In this document: positions 17,654 through 25,760 of the stretch, in pieces
Layout of the letters: each line of letters starts with the position of its first letter
Numbering within the stretch: position 1 is the first letter of the stretch
Assembly (NCBI RefSeq): GCF_036670025.1
Contig: NZ_CP137640.1
Location: 5,800,001-5,864,000 of the forward strand
Source of the DNA: Bacillus_BD oryzisoli
GTDB taxonomy: Bacteria; Bacillota; Bacilli; Bacillales; Cytobacillaceae
Length of the DNA stretch: 64,000 bases
Direction of reading: 5' to 3'
Made by a program: the position numbers and the translations under genes
Notes under the pieces: model-generated
Databases searched by the model: none
Told to the model about the DNA's origin: nothing
The model's input: the letters and a program-made list of their open reading frames with translations, nothing else

Positions 17654-18568
17654 TTATGTTAGTGCCTTCATAAAAGACTCAGACAATTCACGGCGATGAT
17701 AGAAAATCCCTTGTCCAATCTTATCTTCAGTCCATGTAATGGTTGGCATATCAGGATATGACAGATATCCACCAGCAAATGCCTCATTCCGATTTCCAGA
17801 CGGGTCAAAAAAATAAATCGTTTCCCCTCTTGTAATACCGTGACGTGTCGGAGTGACATCAAATGGAACTTCATACATGGATAAAAGATCCGCTGCTTTA
17901 AATACATCATGAAGAGAATCAACATGGAATCCAGCATGGTGAAGCTTTGCATCCGGACCTTTTACAAAAGCAATATCATGTGCTTTATTGGTCGTAAACA
18001 AGAAACTTCCTAGTAACTCCTCTCCATCTACAGTCGTTATTCTTTCACTTTGTCTGAAGTTAAGCGCTTCAACAAAGAATCTTGTCACTGTTTTTAAATC
18101 ATCACCCGTTAATAGACAATGGTCTAGACGATGCGGGGCAATTCCTTTTTTACCTAACGGCCATGGGTGCGGATTTAGATTCCCAACGGCAGTCCCTACT
18201 AACTCAATTTCCTGATATAATTCACAATGGTGACCTGTTGGTAGAATAAAATGTACCGCTTCTCCTTCAGCCAATCTTGTATGGTTAGAAATACGGGTTG
18301 TCGTACAGCCAAATTCTTCTATTTTCTTTTCATAGTATGCTAAGTCATCTAATGTCTCTACTTTAAAAGCTATATGAGCAACTCCAGCACTAGTTGATTT
18401 TGTTAAAATCACACTATGATGATCGAATTCATCCCATGCTTTTAAGTACACGCTGTCACCCTTACGTCCAGTTTCTTCTAAACCGATAACATTTGTATAG
18501 TAATCTACTGATTTTTCAAGGTCTAATACCTTTAATTCTATTCGACCCATGCGCATCACTCTGGCCAT
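17654..18568 (-). CDS. Catechol 2,3-dioxygenase (type I extradiol)
   Basis: A 304-aa two-domain vicinal-oxygen-chelate enzyme. Iron ligands are visible as His150 (APHRLDH), a His in KLHHAGF (210/211) and Glu262 in SGNRNEAFAGG, the signature end of the second domain. It opens catechol or a substituted catechol next to the hydroxyls, giving a 2-hydroxymuconic semialdehyde. It is the first gene of a four-gene unit (dioxygenase, ferredoxin, Gfo/Idh/MocA dehydrogenase, KdgT permease), read away from a divergent FadR-type regulator. AGGGGG lies before the ATG. No hydroxymuconic semialdehyde dehydrogenase, hydratase or aldolase is in the module; the hydrolase at 1887 could take part. Confidence 0.9.
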   Translation of the reverse strand: MARVMRMGRIELKVLDLEKSVDYYTNVIGLEETGRKGDSVYLKAWDEFDHHSVILTKSTSAGVAHIAFKVETLDDLAYYEKKIEEFGCTTTRISNHTRLAEGEAVHFILPTGHHCELYQEIELVGTAVGNLNPHPWPLGKKGIAPHRLDHCLLTGDDLKTVTRFFVEALNFRQSERITTVDGEELLGSFLFTTNKAHDIAFVKGPDAKLHHAGFHVDSLHDVFKAADLLSMYEVPFDVTPTRHGITRGETIYFFDPSGNRNEAFAGGYLSYPDMPTITWTEDKIGQGIFYHRRELSESFMKALT

Positions 18569-18706
18569 TCGGTTTCCCCCTATATGTAGATTTTATGTAA
18601 TCCTTACAAAATGGCAGATACATTCAAAATGTCATGAAATAGTCACTTTCCATCAACTAATTCCCTTGCAGATTAGAATAAACATATATATGATAAAGAT
18701 ATCAGT

Positions 18707-18728
18707 ATATCATGTTATCAGACAAGTT
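18707..18728. promoter_or_regulatory. Putative FadR/GntR operator before the dioxygenase
   Basis: ATCATGTTATCAGACAAGTT: shares its first 16 bases with the site at 17183, with one mismatch in the right arm. It sits between the divergent dioxygenase and regulator genes. On the minus strand it overlaps TTGTCT, a plausible -35. The remaining 386-bp gap is A/T-rich promoter DNA without a gene. Confidence 0.65.
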
Positions 18729-18954
18729 AGTGTTAAAAAAAGGAACATCCTATTTCATGTACCTGCCTTTTTATAAAAAGAGTAAACGATGAAAGTTGAC
18801 TTCAAGTTCTAAACCAAAGTAGAAATCGTTTACAAAACATATACTAGCAAATAACATATTAGTTGTCTACTGAATTTTCTGAAAAAATAATCTCTTTATT
18901 ACGACAATTTTTTTGATTTATTTATAGAAAATAGAAGAAAAAAGGGGATTCCAT

Positions 18955-19668
18955 ATGAAACCGACAAAAATAAACAGACAAAAAATTTATGAAATCATTG
19001 CTGAACAAATTAAAGATCAAATTCTTAGCGGTGCTCTGAAACCTGGGGAGCGGCTGCCTACCGGAAAAGAACTATGCGAGATGTATCAAGTTGGAAGATC
19101 AACCGTAAGAGAAGCCTTAAGCGCTTTAGAAATCATGGGACTTATTGAGACTCGGCAAGGAGAAGGAAGTACGGTAAAAAAATTCAATCCAGAAGACGTA
19201 GGACTTCCGGATTTTCAACAAATACTAATTAGTGAAGAAACCATCATAGAGCTAATGGAAGCTCGTAAATCCCTCGAATTATCGAATGCACGACTAGCAG
19301 CTCAAAAAAGAACAGAAGAAGACTTAAAAAAGTTAGAAGACAATTTGAAGACGATGGAATTAAATATAACAAATAAAAAAGAAAGCAAAAGGATAGATAT
19401 GCTTTTCCATCAAATCGTGGCACAGTCCACCCAAAATACGATTATGGCAAGACTTCTGGAAACCATATCAGACTCCATGGATAAGGCTATGGAAGAAATA
19501 CGAAGAATAACCTTTGATAATCCCGTATTAACAAAAAAAATTCTCGAAGAACACCGCCAAATCTATCATGCAATAGTAGAACAAAACCCCCTCCTCGCGC
19601 AACAAAAAATGGCGGAACACCTTGATCATTTTGAAGGTGCAATGAAGAATTATTATCAATCTAAATAA
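18955..19668 (+). CDS. FadR-subfamily GntR transcriptional regulator
   Basis: 237 aa. The N-terminal winged helix-turn-helix reads QKIYEIIAEQIKDQILSGAL, then KPGERLPTGKELCEMYQVGR and STVREALSALEIMGLIETRQ, the classic GntR form. The C-terminal all-helical FCD domain (from about residue 93, ELMEARKSLELS) binds the effector and includes the metal/effector His in HQIVAQST and HLDHFE. It is divergent from the catechol dioxygenase operon and most likely represses it through the two TGT-N6-ACA sites. The effector would be a pathway metabolite (inference). A truncated copy of the FCD half is at 43031-43459. Confidence 0.9.
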   Translation: MKPTKINRQKIYEIIAEQIKDQILSGALKPGERLPTGKELCEMYQVGRSTVREALSALEIMGLIETRQGEGSTVKKFNPEDVGLPDFQQILISEETIIELMEARKSLELSNARLAAQKRTEEDLKKLEDNLKTMELNITNKKESKRIDMLFHQIVAQSTQNTIMARLLETISDSMDKAMEEIRRITFDNPVLTKKILEEHRQIYHAIVEQNPLLAQQKMAEHLDHFEGAMKNYYQSK

Positions 19669-19669
19669 A

Positions 19670-19729
19670 GAAACATAGGGATGGTTCTGATGTTTCACAG
19701 TGAAGCACAAGAACCGCCCCCGTGTTTCG
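19670..19729. repeat. Family-B dispersed inverted repeat
   Basis: GAAACATAGGGATGGTTCTG and its inverted arm GAACCGCCCCCGTGTTTC. It lies between the regulator stop and the end of the second glycine-zipper gene, that is, at the left edge of duplication copy 2, and can act as a bidirectional terminator. Confidence 0.75.
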
Positions 19730-19730
19730 T

Positions 19731-20012
19731 CTAATTATTATTGCTCACATCACAATTTTTGGAAGTTGTATTGTTATCTACTTCAGTACCCTCCCCCATC
19801 TGGTTACCAATAGCACCGCCTGAAATACCGCCTATAACAGTACCAATTAGTCCAAATGGAGCACCTATCATAGCACCCGTAACGACTCCATTAAATGTTC
19901 CTGTTGTTTCACCATAGTTAGTGGCATCTTGATTAGCATTACTACCAGCTTGATGATTGCTACTTTCATCTACAGTTCCACCAAAGCGCTTGCGGTCGTT
20001 ACCTTGATCCAT
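19731..20012 (-). CDS. Small glycine-zipper-like protein, copy 2
   Basis: A 93-aa paralogue of the protein at 2881-3177 with the same layout: acidic/Asn-rich head MDQGNDRKRFGGTVDESSNH, glycine-rich hydrophobic centre GVVTGAMIGAPFGLIGTVIG, and an Asn-rich tail shortened by five residues. Identity is clearly lower than between the DoxX copies. AAGGAAGTG precedes the ATG as in copy 1. Function is unknown. Confidence 0.65.
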   Translation of the reverse strand: MDQGNDRKRFGGTVDESSNHQAGSNANQDATNYGETTGTFNGVVTGAMIGAPFGLIGTVIGGISGGAIGNQMGEGTEVDNNTTSKNCDVSNNN

Positions 20013-20149
20013 CCATTCACTTCCTTGTTTATTAATGGGAATATGCTAATTATGAAAGCACACTATCCCAAACATATGCTACCCTGCTGAAGTAGTTTTC
20101 TCACTTTATGTTTAGTGAGAGATTTCTAATTTCTATTACCAGGTTGTAT

Positions 20150-20350
20150 CTAGAAACGTGGGGACATTCTCGCGTTTCTACCGCAAGGATTAAGGGTATT
20201 GTGGGATTTCATCTTGGAGAAATTACACAAAATAAGCAATCCCTGTAGAAAATTAGCTCTTACAGAGATTGCATGATTCACGGAACGTTTTGTGAAACAA
20301 AATTTTTCGGAGAGTGTCATTATACAAATATCAACAAACTTCGGGTCACT
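20150..20350. repeat. Short family-B and family-A repeats in the 20013-20608 gap
   Basis: 20150-20182 has GAAACGTGGGGACATTCTCG then CGTTTCT (family B). 20281-20320 has CGGAACGTTTTGTGAAACAA then AATTTTTCGGAGAGTGTCA (family A), followed by a second partial end with GGGTCACTGTGACAG. No gene is seen in this gap other than the clpE scar. Confidence 0.65.
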
Positions 20351-20360
20351 GTGACAGAAA

Positions 20361-20478
20361 TTATGCTACGTTAATTTTATTATTTTCTACTGATACAGTG
20401 ATCGCAGTAACGTTTTCGTTATTAATAATTAAAGAAGCTTTCTACAGGGAATGGTTGGGTGAATATCCAACCTAGTAG
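20361..20478 (-). pseudogene. clpE scar: 3' end of clpE joined to clpE upstream DNA
   Basis: 20361-20433 repeats the last about 72 bases of clpE (3963-4036), starting TTATGCTACGTTAATTTTAT, with few mismatches. It then switches directly to TTTCTACAGGGAATGGTTGG and AATATCCAACCTAGTA, which match 6209-6245, the DNA upstream of clpE. So about 2.2 kb of clpE was deleted from the second copy of the segment. The residual frame encodes only the ClpE C-terminus (NENVTAITVSVENNKINVA). Confidence 0.85.
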
Positions 20479-20608
20479 GCGTTTACTCCACCATGAAACA
20501 CCAGGACGGTTAAATGTATTAAGATAAAACTAAAAGGATTGACCCTCGTACAATACAGAGAACAATCCTCTTTTAGTTGCATGAAAATATTTGTATAACT
20601 TTTTGGGT

Positions 20609-21486
20609 TCAGTTCAAGTTGTAGTGCTGTTTAAGATATTCCACAAATGCCTTTACCACAGTAAAGGTAGTGTCTTCCTCGCGGTATAGCGCCCAAAGGC
20701 TTCGTAAAAATGGTTGACCATCTATGTGAGTCAACGGAAGAATAAAAAGATCTTCCGTTAATTCCTCTTTTTTGAACATATATTTAGGCAATATACAGTA
20801 TCCCAATCCTTGCATTACCATTTCTTTACACGTTCCTGGTCTATTAACCTCCATAAAAATAGAAGGCGGGCTTGAAAAATGCTCATACCACCATTTGTGG
20901 TCATCCTTTTGTGCGGTGTGATCCATTTTCTGAATAATTCGAGGAAGATTTGGAAGTTCATCCAGTGATATGGAATGTCTTGAAATCAAGCATATTTGAC
21001 TATTGTTCAATAACAGTTTGCCATCATTCCATTCATAGTCGCCCCGGAGCATGCAAATATGGTACTCCGCGTTTGTAAACTGATCTAAAAATCGTCTTAC
21101 TATTGTCTGAGTGAATTTTTAAACGAACGTTTGGATAAAGTTGATGAAAGTTTTTTAAGATCTCTGGTAGATCATATTCATCTACATTGCTGCTAACACC
21201 AAGTCTCAATTCCCCATGGATCTCACCTCCTATTTCCGAAAGTTGATCTTTTAATTTCTGCAATTCATTGCTCATTTTTTTTGCATATTGTGCTAAACAT
21301 CTTCCTTCTGGTGTAAATTTAATTTCCCTTCTGCCCCTGACAAAAATTTTTATACCGAATTGGTTTTCTAATTGATTAAGCCTGTAGGTTAGAGCAGGCT
21401 GAGAAGTATGTAGTTTCTGGGCTGCTCGAGAGATATTTTTTTTCTTCATAAACGACCTGCAAATAAGTCCAATCTTTATCATCCAT
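20609..21486 (-). pseudogene. LysR-family regulator with two frameshifts
   Basis: The best start is ATG 21486 (MDDKDWTYLQVVYEEK), with AGGAGG ten bases before it. The helix-turn-helix follows as NISRAAQKLHTSQPALTYRL, but an A8 tract where seven A's would keep phase shifts the frame near 21440. The effector domain continues (GELRLGVSSNVDEYDLPEIL) to a second shift near 21056-21060, where one extra C separates VYKRGV from ICMLRGDYEWNDGKLLL. The C-terminal half then runs intact to 20609. Restored length is about 292 aa, normal for LysR. It is divergent from a decayed ORF and a tannase fragment, which it may once have controlled. Both changes are single bases, one in a homopolymer, so sequencing error must be excluded. 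Confidence 0.75.
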
Positions 21487-21651
21487 TCTCCTACAACCTC
21501 CTCTATGGAATAAATTTAATTATAAATAAATTTTTATATTTTTTAAATTTTTTATATTTTATTTATTTTTAAACGAATTGTATACTTTTTTAAGAAAGCT
21601 AGTTTAGAAGAATTATAAAGTAAGCGCATGCATGAATGGCTAGGAGGTGAA

Positions 21652-21813
21652 ATGAAGGAATAGTTAGATCAAAAAGTGTATGAAATAGCAGTTAGATCTA
21701 TTCAATTAAATGTATAAAGTTTCATTGCTAAGTCACTTGGCATGGAGACTCTGAGGGTATAATATTTCTGCAAAGGAATAAGCCGTAGGGCTTTGATAGG
21801 TACACGAGTCTAA
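21652..21813 (+). pseudogene. Decayed ORF with strong ribosome site and in-frame stops
   Basis: AGGAGG lies four bases before ATG 21652. The frame reads MKE, stop, LDQKVYEIAVRSIQLNV, stop, SFIAKSLGMETLRV, stop, YFCKGISRRALIGTRV, stop. The phase stays constant over 53 codons, which suggests a former gene divergent from the LysR gene. A faint resemblance to the start of RraA-like aldolase or decarboxylase proteins is not strong enough to name it. The rest of the 21487-21986 gap is A/T-rich without a gene. Confidence 0.35.
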
Positions 21814-21986
21814 CATACCCACACCCCAGAAAAAGCAGTTGATATACATTGAATAGAGCTACTCTAGATTGCCAAATCCTACATTTTTTAATGTCAGCAA
21901 CACATAGGGGAATTTTGTATGAAATTGGAAGTTGTCTTTAACCCTAAACGACAGTCTATTACGTATGTGAAAAGAGGAATTGAGAG

Positions 21987-22581
21987 ATGGGGAAGTTAAA
22001 ACGTTCTATTTTTTTTATGTTAGTCCTTTTAATTGCAAATAGCATACTAGGCTCCACGATTTATGCAGAAGAAACAAATGATCAGAAGAAAGAATTGACT
22101 TCCACGGTAAGTGAGGCCAGTTGTTCAAACCTAAGCGGAATGAATATTTCTAAATCTTCTATTGGATTACGCACTACGGGCGCTACCATTACTTCAGCTA
22201 AACTTGTTAATGATAATAATGGAGAGTTTTGTAAGACATTAGGTGCCATTCATCCGGTTGATTCTTCTACACCAGATATTCTATTCGAAGTCAATTTACC
22301 TACAGAATGGAATGGAAAAGCACTTCGGCGGTGGATTTGATGGTGTTTTAATAACAGGTTTAGATAACAACAAATACGATCAAACCAATGCCCCTACTCC
22401 ATTGAAGAATGGCTATGTAACATTCGGAAGCGACTCGGGACACTCATTAAAATTTAAATGGGATGGTTCGTGGGCATTGAACGATGAGGCGTTAGCAAAC
22501 TTTGCGGGGGACCAACTGAAGAAAACCCATGATGTAGCCATGAGTCTTTATCTTTCCAATGAACAGAGGGATATCGTTTGA
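21987..22581 (+). pseudogene. Truncated, frameshifted tannase/feruloyl esterase family protein
   Basis: The frame starts with a signal peptide (KLKRSIFFMLVLLIANSILG ... YAEE) and then SEASCSNLSGMNISKSSIGL and FEVNLPTEWNGKAL, typical of the tannase/feruloyl esterase family. A single-base loss near 22318 shifts the frame; the sequence continues HFGGGFDGVLITGLDNN, YVTFGSDSGHSL and NDEALANFAGDQLKKTHDVA. The homology then stops at about 22545, only some 190 residues into a protein normally over 450 aa, so the catalytic Ser-Asp-His part is gone. The family releases gallate or ferulate from plant esters. With the decayed LysR gene it is the remains of a phenolic-ester module. Confidence 0.7.
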
Positions 22582-22820
22582 AACACTTTCATCACCAGGG
22601 ACATAAATGGGTCCTTCTAATTTTCCGCACTCTAATGTAGTATTTTTATTTAACAGGCAACTAATAAATGCATCTAAGTCTTCGTTATTTTGTTTATGTT
22701 TTTTGGGATCAATGTTCGCAGATAAGAAGTTATGTACAACAAATACAGCAAAAGAAGCATTTTGCTTATTGATCGGTGGTATTCGGTTGTTTAAAGCTGA
22801 GGACACCACCCCCACGTTTC
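22582..22820. other. Stretch between tannase relic and duplication copy 2, with 36-bp repeat
   Basis: No gene is supported. 22771-22806 contains GATCGGTGGTATTCGGTTGT followed by TTAAAGCTGAGGACAC, which recurs with few changes at 27475-27510, where it encodes the last residues of the DUF3895 gene. Minus-strand open frame 22492-22815 has no ribosome site and no recognised motif. Confidence 0.4.
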
Positions 22821-22909
22821 CACTATTTTCATCTTTTTATTGTTCTAAAAATGTAAATTCTAGAAAAATAATGAATCTTAATATATATTATATTAAAAGG
22901 GGGATAAAG

Positions 22910-23143
22910 TTGGTTCGTATGACAGTCGCTGGTATCGGAGGATTTTTCCTCGTTTTTATTGAGGCATACATTGTTTTAATTTTAAAAGGCTACCACTCCA
23001 TCGACTTTGATGGTATCCGTCCATTTGTTTCTATCTGGTCCTTGAACTTTTTCCTTCTGTTTTCCATTTTTACTAGTATCAAACCGTGGGTTTCTAAAAG
23101 AATGTCAAAATATCAAGAATCCTCGCTAAAAGATAATTTATAA
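22910..23143 (+). CDS. Small two-helix membrane protein, copy 2
   Basis: 77 aa from TTG at 22910, the codon corresponding to the ATG of copy 1 (6385), with GGGGG upstream. It is the same two-helix architecture; differences cluster in the loop and the C-terminus (ESSLKDNL instead of ETSLRR). It is convergent with doxX copy 2. Function is unknown. Confidence 0.6.
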   Translation: MVRMTVAGIGGFFLVFIEAYIVLILKGYHSIDFDGIRPFVSIWSLNFFLLFSIFTSIKPWVSKRMSKYQESSLKDNL

Positions 23144-23166
23144 ACTTTTAAATGACACCAAAACCA

Positions 23167-23206
23167 AAAAGCCTTAGTCCTTTTGTTTGAAAGGAATAAG
23201 GCTTTT
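23167..23206. terminator. Bidirectional terminator, copy 2
   Basis: AAAAGCCTTA / TAAGGCTTTT, identical to the terminator at 6642-6682. Confidence 0.85.
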
Positions 23207-23214
23207 ATATATAT

Positions 23215-23709
23215 TTATCTTTTTGAAGGAACTGCAACATCATTCTCTTTCTTGTTCATGATGTGACGTACAATAGGTAGAACCCAACGGTCTAATCCAT
23301 ATTTCCCTGCATTTGCACCAGCTACAAGAATGAATACGATGATTAACGCCATTAAGGCATTAGGATTTGCTACTCCAGAAAAAAGGAAAGAAAAGTTCAT
23401 CACTACTCCAAAAAAGGCGGCTGCTGTTGTTAAACATCCTAAGATTAATCCAAGACCAACTAAAACTTCACCCCATGGAACGAGGAAATTAAAAAGAATG
23501 ATGTTAGGAAGTGCAACACCTTCTAGGAAAGAAGCCCACCAGCCCTCTACTCCTGGATTCTTAATCGCACCTTGAAGGAAACCAGAAGCATCAAATCCAC
23601 CACCGCTAACCTTTTCCCATCCATGGATTAAAAAGGTAGAACCTACATATAATCTAAGTAATACAAGAATGATAGCAGAAACATTGCTTTCTCTTAACCA
23701 TTTAACCAT
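23215..23709 (-). CDS. DoxX family membrane protein, copy 2
   Basis: 164 aa. Compared with 6691-7185 only three residues differ (Asn-to-Lys and Val-to-Gly near residue 50, Ser-to-Ile near residue 73). The start is the conserved ATG after GGGAG; the open frame continues upstream but without a start supported by a ribosome site. Such high identity, against the weaker identity of the glycine-zipper pair, suggests recent duplication or gene conversion. Confidence 0.85.
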   Translation of the reverse strand: MVKWLRESNVSAIILVLLRLYVGSTFLIHGWEKVSGGGFDASGFLQGAIKNPGVEGWWASFLEGVALPNIILFNFLVPWGEVLVGLGLILGCLTTAAAFFGVVMNFSFLFSGVANPNALMALIIVFILVAGANAGKYGLDRWVLPIVRHIMNKKENDVAVPSKR

Positions 23710-23872
23710 AATTTCCACTCCCTTAATCTTATTTCCTTTACAATTAGATTGTACTACTTTATCCTTAATTAAAAATATTCGAACCGGAGATTTCACTGTT
23801 TCGAAATACCTTATTGACGATATTGTTAAATATAGATTTTGTCTATTGATTATTGCTTTTATCGTTTTTTCA

Positions 23873-23934
23873 AAGAAACGCGGGGAAGGTTCGCGTTTCA
23901 CTCTGAAACATCAAAACCATCCCCGCGCTTTTAT
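23873..23934. repeat. Family-B dispersed inverted repeat
   Basis: CAAAGAAACGCGGGGAAGG and its inverted arm ACCATCCCCGCGCTTTT, with CGTTTCA/TGAAAC inside. It ends exactly at the stop codon of the LysM/SH3 gene, so it can terminate that transcript and doxX's divergent side. Confidence 0.75.
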
Positions 23935-25371
23935 TTATGTAAGTGATATTAAAGTCATTTGTTGACCTCTTTTTACTTCAAGTGTAAGTGTTACTGTTTT
24001 CCCTTGCTGCTGAGATACTTCATTCCTCAAATGACCATATCCTGCTGCACGGGTTTTTCCATCGGACGTGATAAAATGAAAAGCTCCAGGTTCTATACCG
24101 GTTATTTGAGCCACTACCTTTATTTGATTTGAAGAAGCAGCTATGCCGTTAGGAATTTTAATAGCTTGTCCAATTTTCAGTTTTGTTGGTTCGACTGCTG
24201 GGTTTAATTCTTGAATAACTAAGACAGAGATACCTAAAGTTCTTCCGATTTTAGCAAATGTATCACCTTTTTTAATCACATATTCTGATGAACCATTTTT
24301 AGCATTTGTCCCAGTTTTAGTTGCTGCTGGTTTTATATTCGTTAAATAGGAAGCACTGACAAACGCTACTTTGTTATTGAAATCGATCTGAGCCCACTCA
24401 TTCTTTATCGATTTTACGGACACAGTATCGTTTAATTTTAGCTTCCCTACTATTGAACTATTAGTAGATGCTGACTCCCTTACTCTTAACGTAGATGCCG
24501 TTACATACATCGTTTTTTCCTGCGATTTAACTGTACTAGTAGGAGCTGTAGTTGTTGCAGGGATATTAATTTTTTGTCCAATTTTCAGTTTAGTTGGCTC
24601 GACTGTTGGGTTTAGTTTTTGAATAGCTGAGGTAGAGACACCTAAAGTTCTGCCAATTATAGCAAATGTATCACCGCTTTTAATTACGTATACAGTAGAA
24701 CCAGTGTTGGCGTTAGATTTCTCCCTGACTTTTTTTGCAAGATAATCAGAACTCACATAACAAAGTCTTCCTTTAATCAGAATACCAGCCCAGCCATTTT
24801 CCTCAAATGCAACCTTAACCATATCCCCTTTTTGATATTTGGCAATAATACTACTTTCTGTATTCGGGCGGGAACGGACATGTAGTATTGTAGCCGTTAC
24901 CATTTTGTCCTGTACTTTAGGTAAAAGAATTTTTTTACCATCTATTGAGGTTATTCCATTAGCATCTAATATTTCTTGTACTGTTACACCATGATTCAAA
25001 GCGATATTTTCAATTTTATCACTGTTTTTTACCTGATATGTATATTCTTGAACCCACCCGGCATTCGTGGAAATGGTATTAAAACCAAGAATAACCGTAA
25101 AAATCCCAGTCACTACTAGTTTTTTTACTGGATTTTTTTGAATCCACTGGTTCATTTGTGAAACATATGTATGCCAATTATCTCTAATGTCATTTAGAAA
25201 TCCTTTAATATCTAAAACATTTCGTATATCAAATAGATTTTCGTTTTTATAATATGCTCGTTTTTCCATTCTTGAAGAGAAAACGGGTTCTATTTTTGTA
25301 TGTTTTCTTCTGATATGAGTTTCTGTTCTTCGTAATACCAATTTCCCATTTTCAAATAATTCTTCTGTCAT
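23935..25371 (-). CDS. Membrane-anchored LysM/SH3b cell-wall binding protein
   Basis: 478 aa from ATG 25371 (GGAGA upstream); the open frame extends further but without a good start. A basic cytoplasmic N-terminus (residues 1-80) precedes one helix, KLVVTGIFTVILGFNT. Outside the membrane come LysM (YQVKNSDKIENIALNHGVTV), SH3b (ATILHVRSRPNTESSIIAKY), LysM (YVIKSGDTFAIIGRTLGVST), SH3b (ASTLRVRESASTNSSIVGKL), LysM (YVIKKGDTFAKIGRTLGISV) and a C-terminal beta-domain (TGIEPGAFHFITSDGKTRAA). LysM binds peptidoglycan GlcNAc. No catalytic hydrolase domain is seen, so a structural or spore-cortex role is likely. Confidence 0.82.
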   Translation of the reverse strand: MTEELFENGKLVLRRTETHIRRKHTKIEPVFSSRMEKRAYYKNENLFDIRNVLDIKGFLNDIRDNWHTYVSQMNQWIQKNPVKKLVVTGIFTVILGFNTISTNAGWVQEYTYQVKNSDKIENIALNHGVTVQEILDANGITSIDGKKILLPKVQDKMVTATILHVRSRPNTESSIIAKYQKGDMVKVAFEENGWAGILIKGRLCYVSSDYLAKKVREKSNANTGSTVYVIKSGDTFAIIGRTLGVSTSAIQKLNPTVEPTKLKIGQKINIPATTTAPTSTVKSQEKTMYVTASTLRVRESASTNSSIVGKLKLNDTVSVKSIKNEWAQIDFNNKVAFVSASYLTNIKPAATKTGTNAKNGSSEYVIKKGDTFAKIGRTLGISVLVIQELNPAVEPTKLKIGQAIKIPNGIAASSNQIKVVAQITGIEPGAFHFITSDGKTRAAGYGHLRNEVSQQQGKTVTLTLEVKRGQQMTLISLT

Positions 25372-25545
25372 AATGATAAAGTCTCCTATTCTGTTTCTAT
25401 GTTTGATACATGTCACCAAATTAAATATTTCTTCATTAATAGAATTCGAGGATTTTGTCGATTTCTGACGGTTCTTTATCAAATAACAGGAAAAATAAAC
25501 ATATTGAACTACCAATAACCATAAATAGTAATAATATCCATTCAT

Positions 25546-25760
25546 TTTTAATAGTTATTTTTTATTTTAAAAATTCCAGAAACACGGGGCGATTCTAACG
25601 TTTCTACATGAGGATTGTGGGTATGGTTGATTTTATATTTGAGAAATCAAAAAAAAATCCCTATAGAAAGTTACTCCACAGAGGATTGCTTCGATTTTAT
25701 TATTAAAATGCAGAACGTCCCGATGTTTTAATGGCTTCCAGTTTCTCACTGGATTTAAAG
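25546..25760. other. Intergenic with family-B fragment
   Basis: GAAACACGGGGCGATTCTAA then CGTTTCT near 25580-25606 is a short family-B copy. A weak hairpin lies near 25655-25695. No gene is seen. Confidence 0.45.

Larger units (their letters stand above)
22821..23883. repeat. Segmental duplication, copy 2 of small membrane protein and doxX
   Basis: Direct repeat of 6288-7362, covering promoter, both genes, the terminator and the doxX upstream region. It starts at CTATTTTCATCTTTTTATTG and ends in TTTTTTCAAAGAAACG, which is the start of a family-B repeat in both copies. Confidence 0.85.

Noticed and set aside
22492..22815. Minus-strand 107-codon frame between tannase relic and membrane protein
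   Set aside because: No start signal; it overlaps the tannase fragment and a 36-bp repeat.
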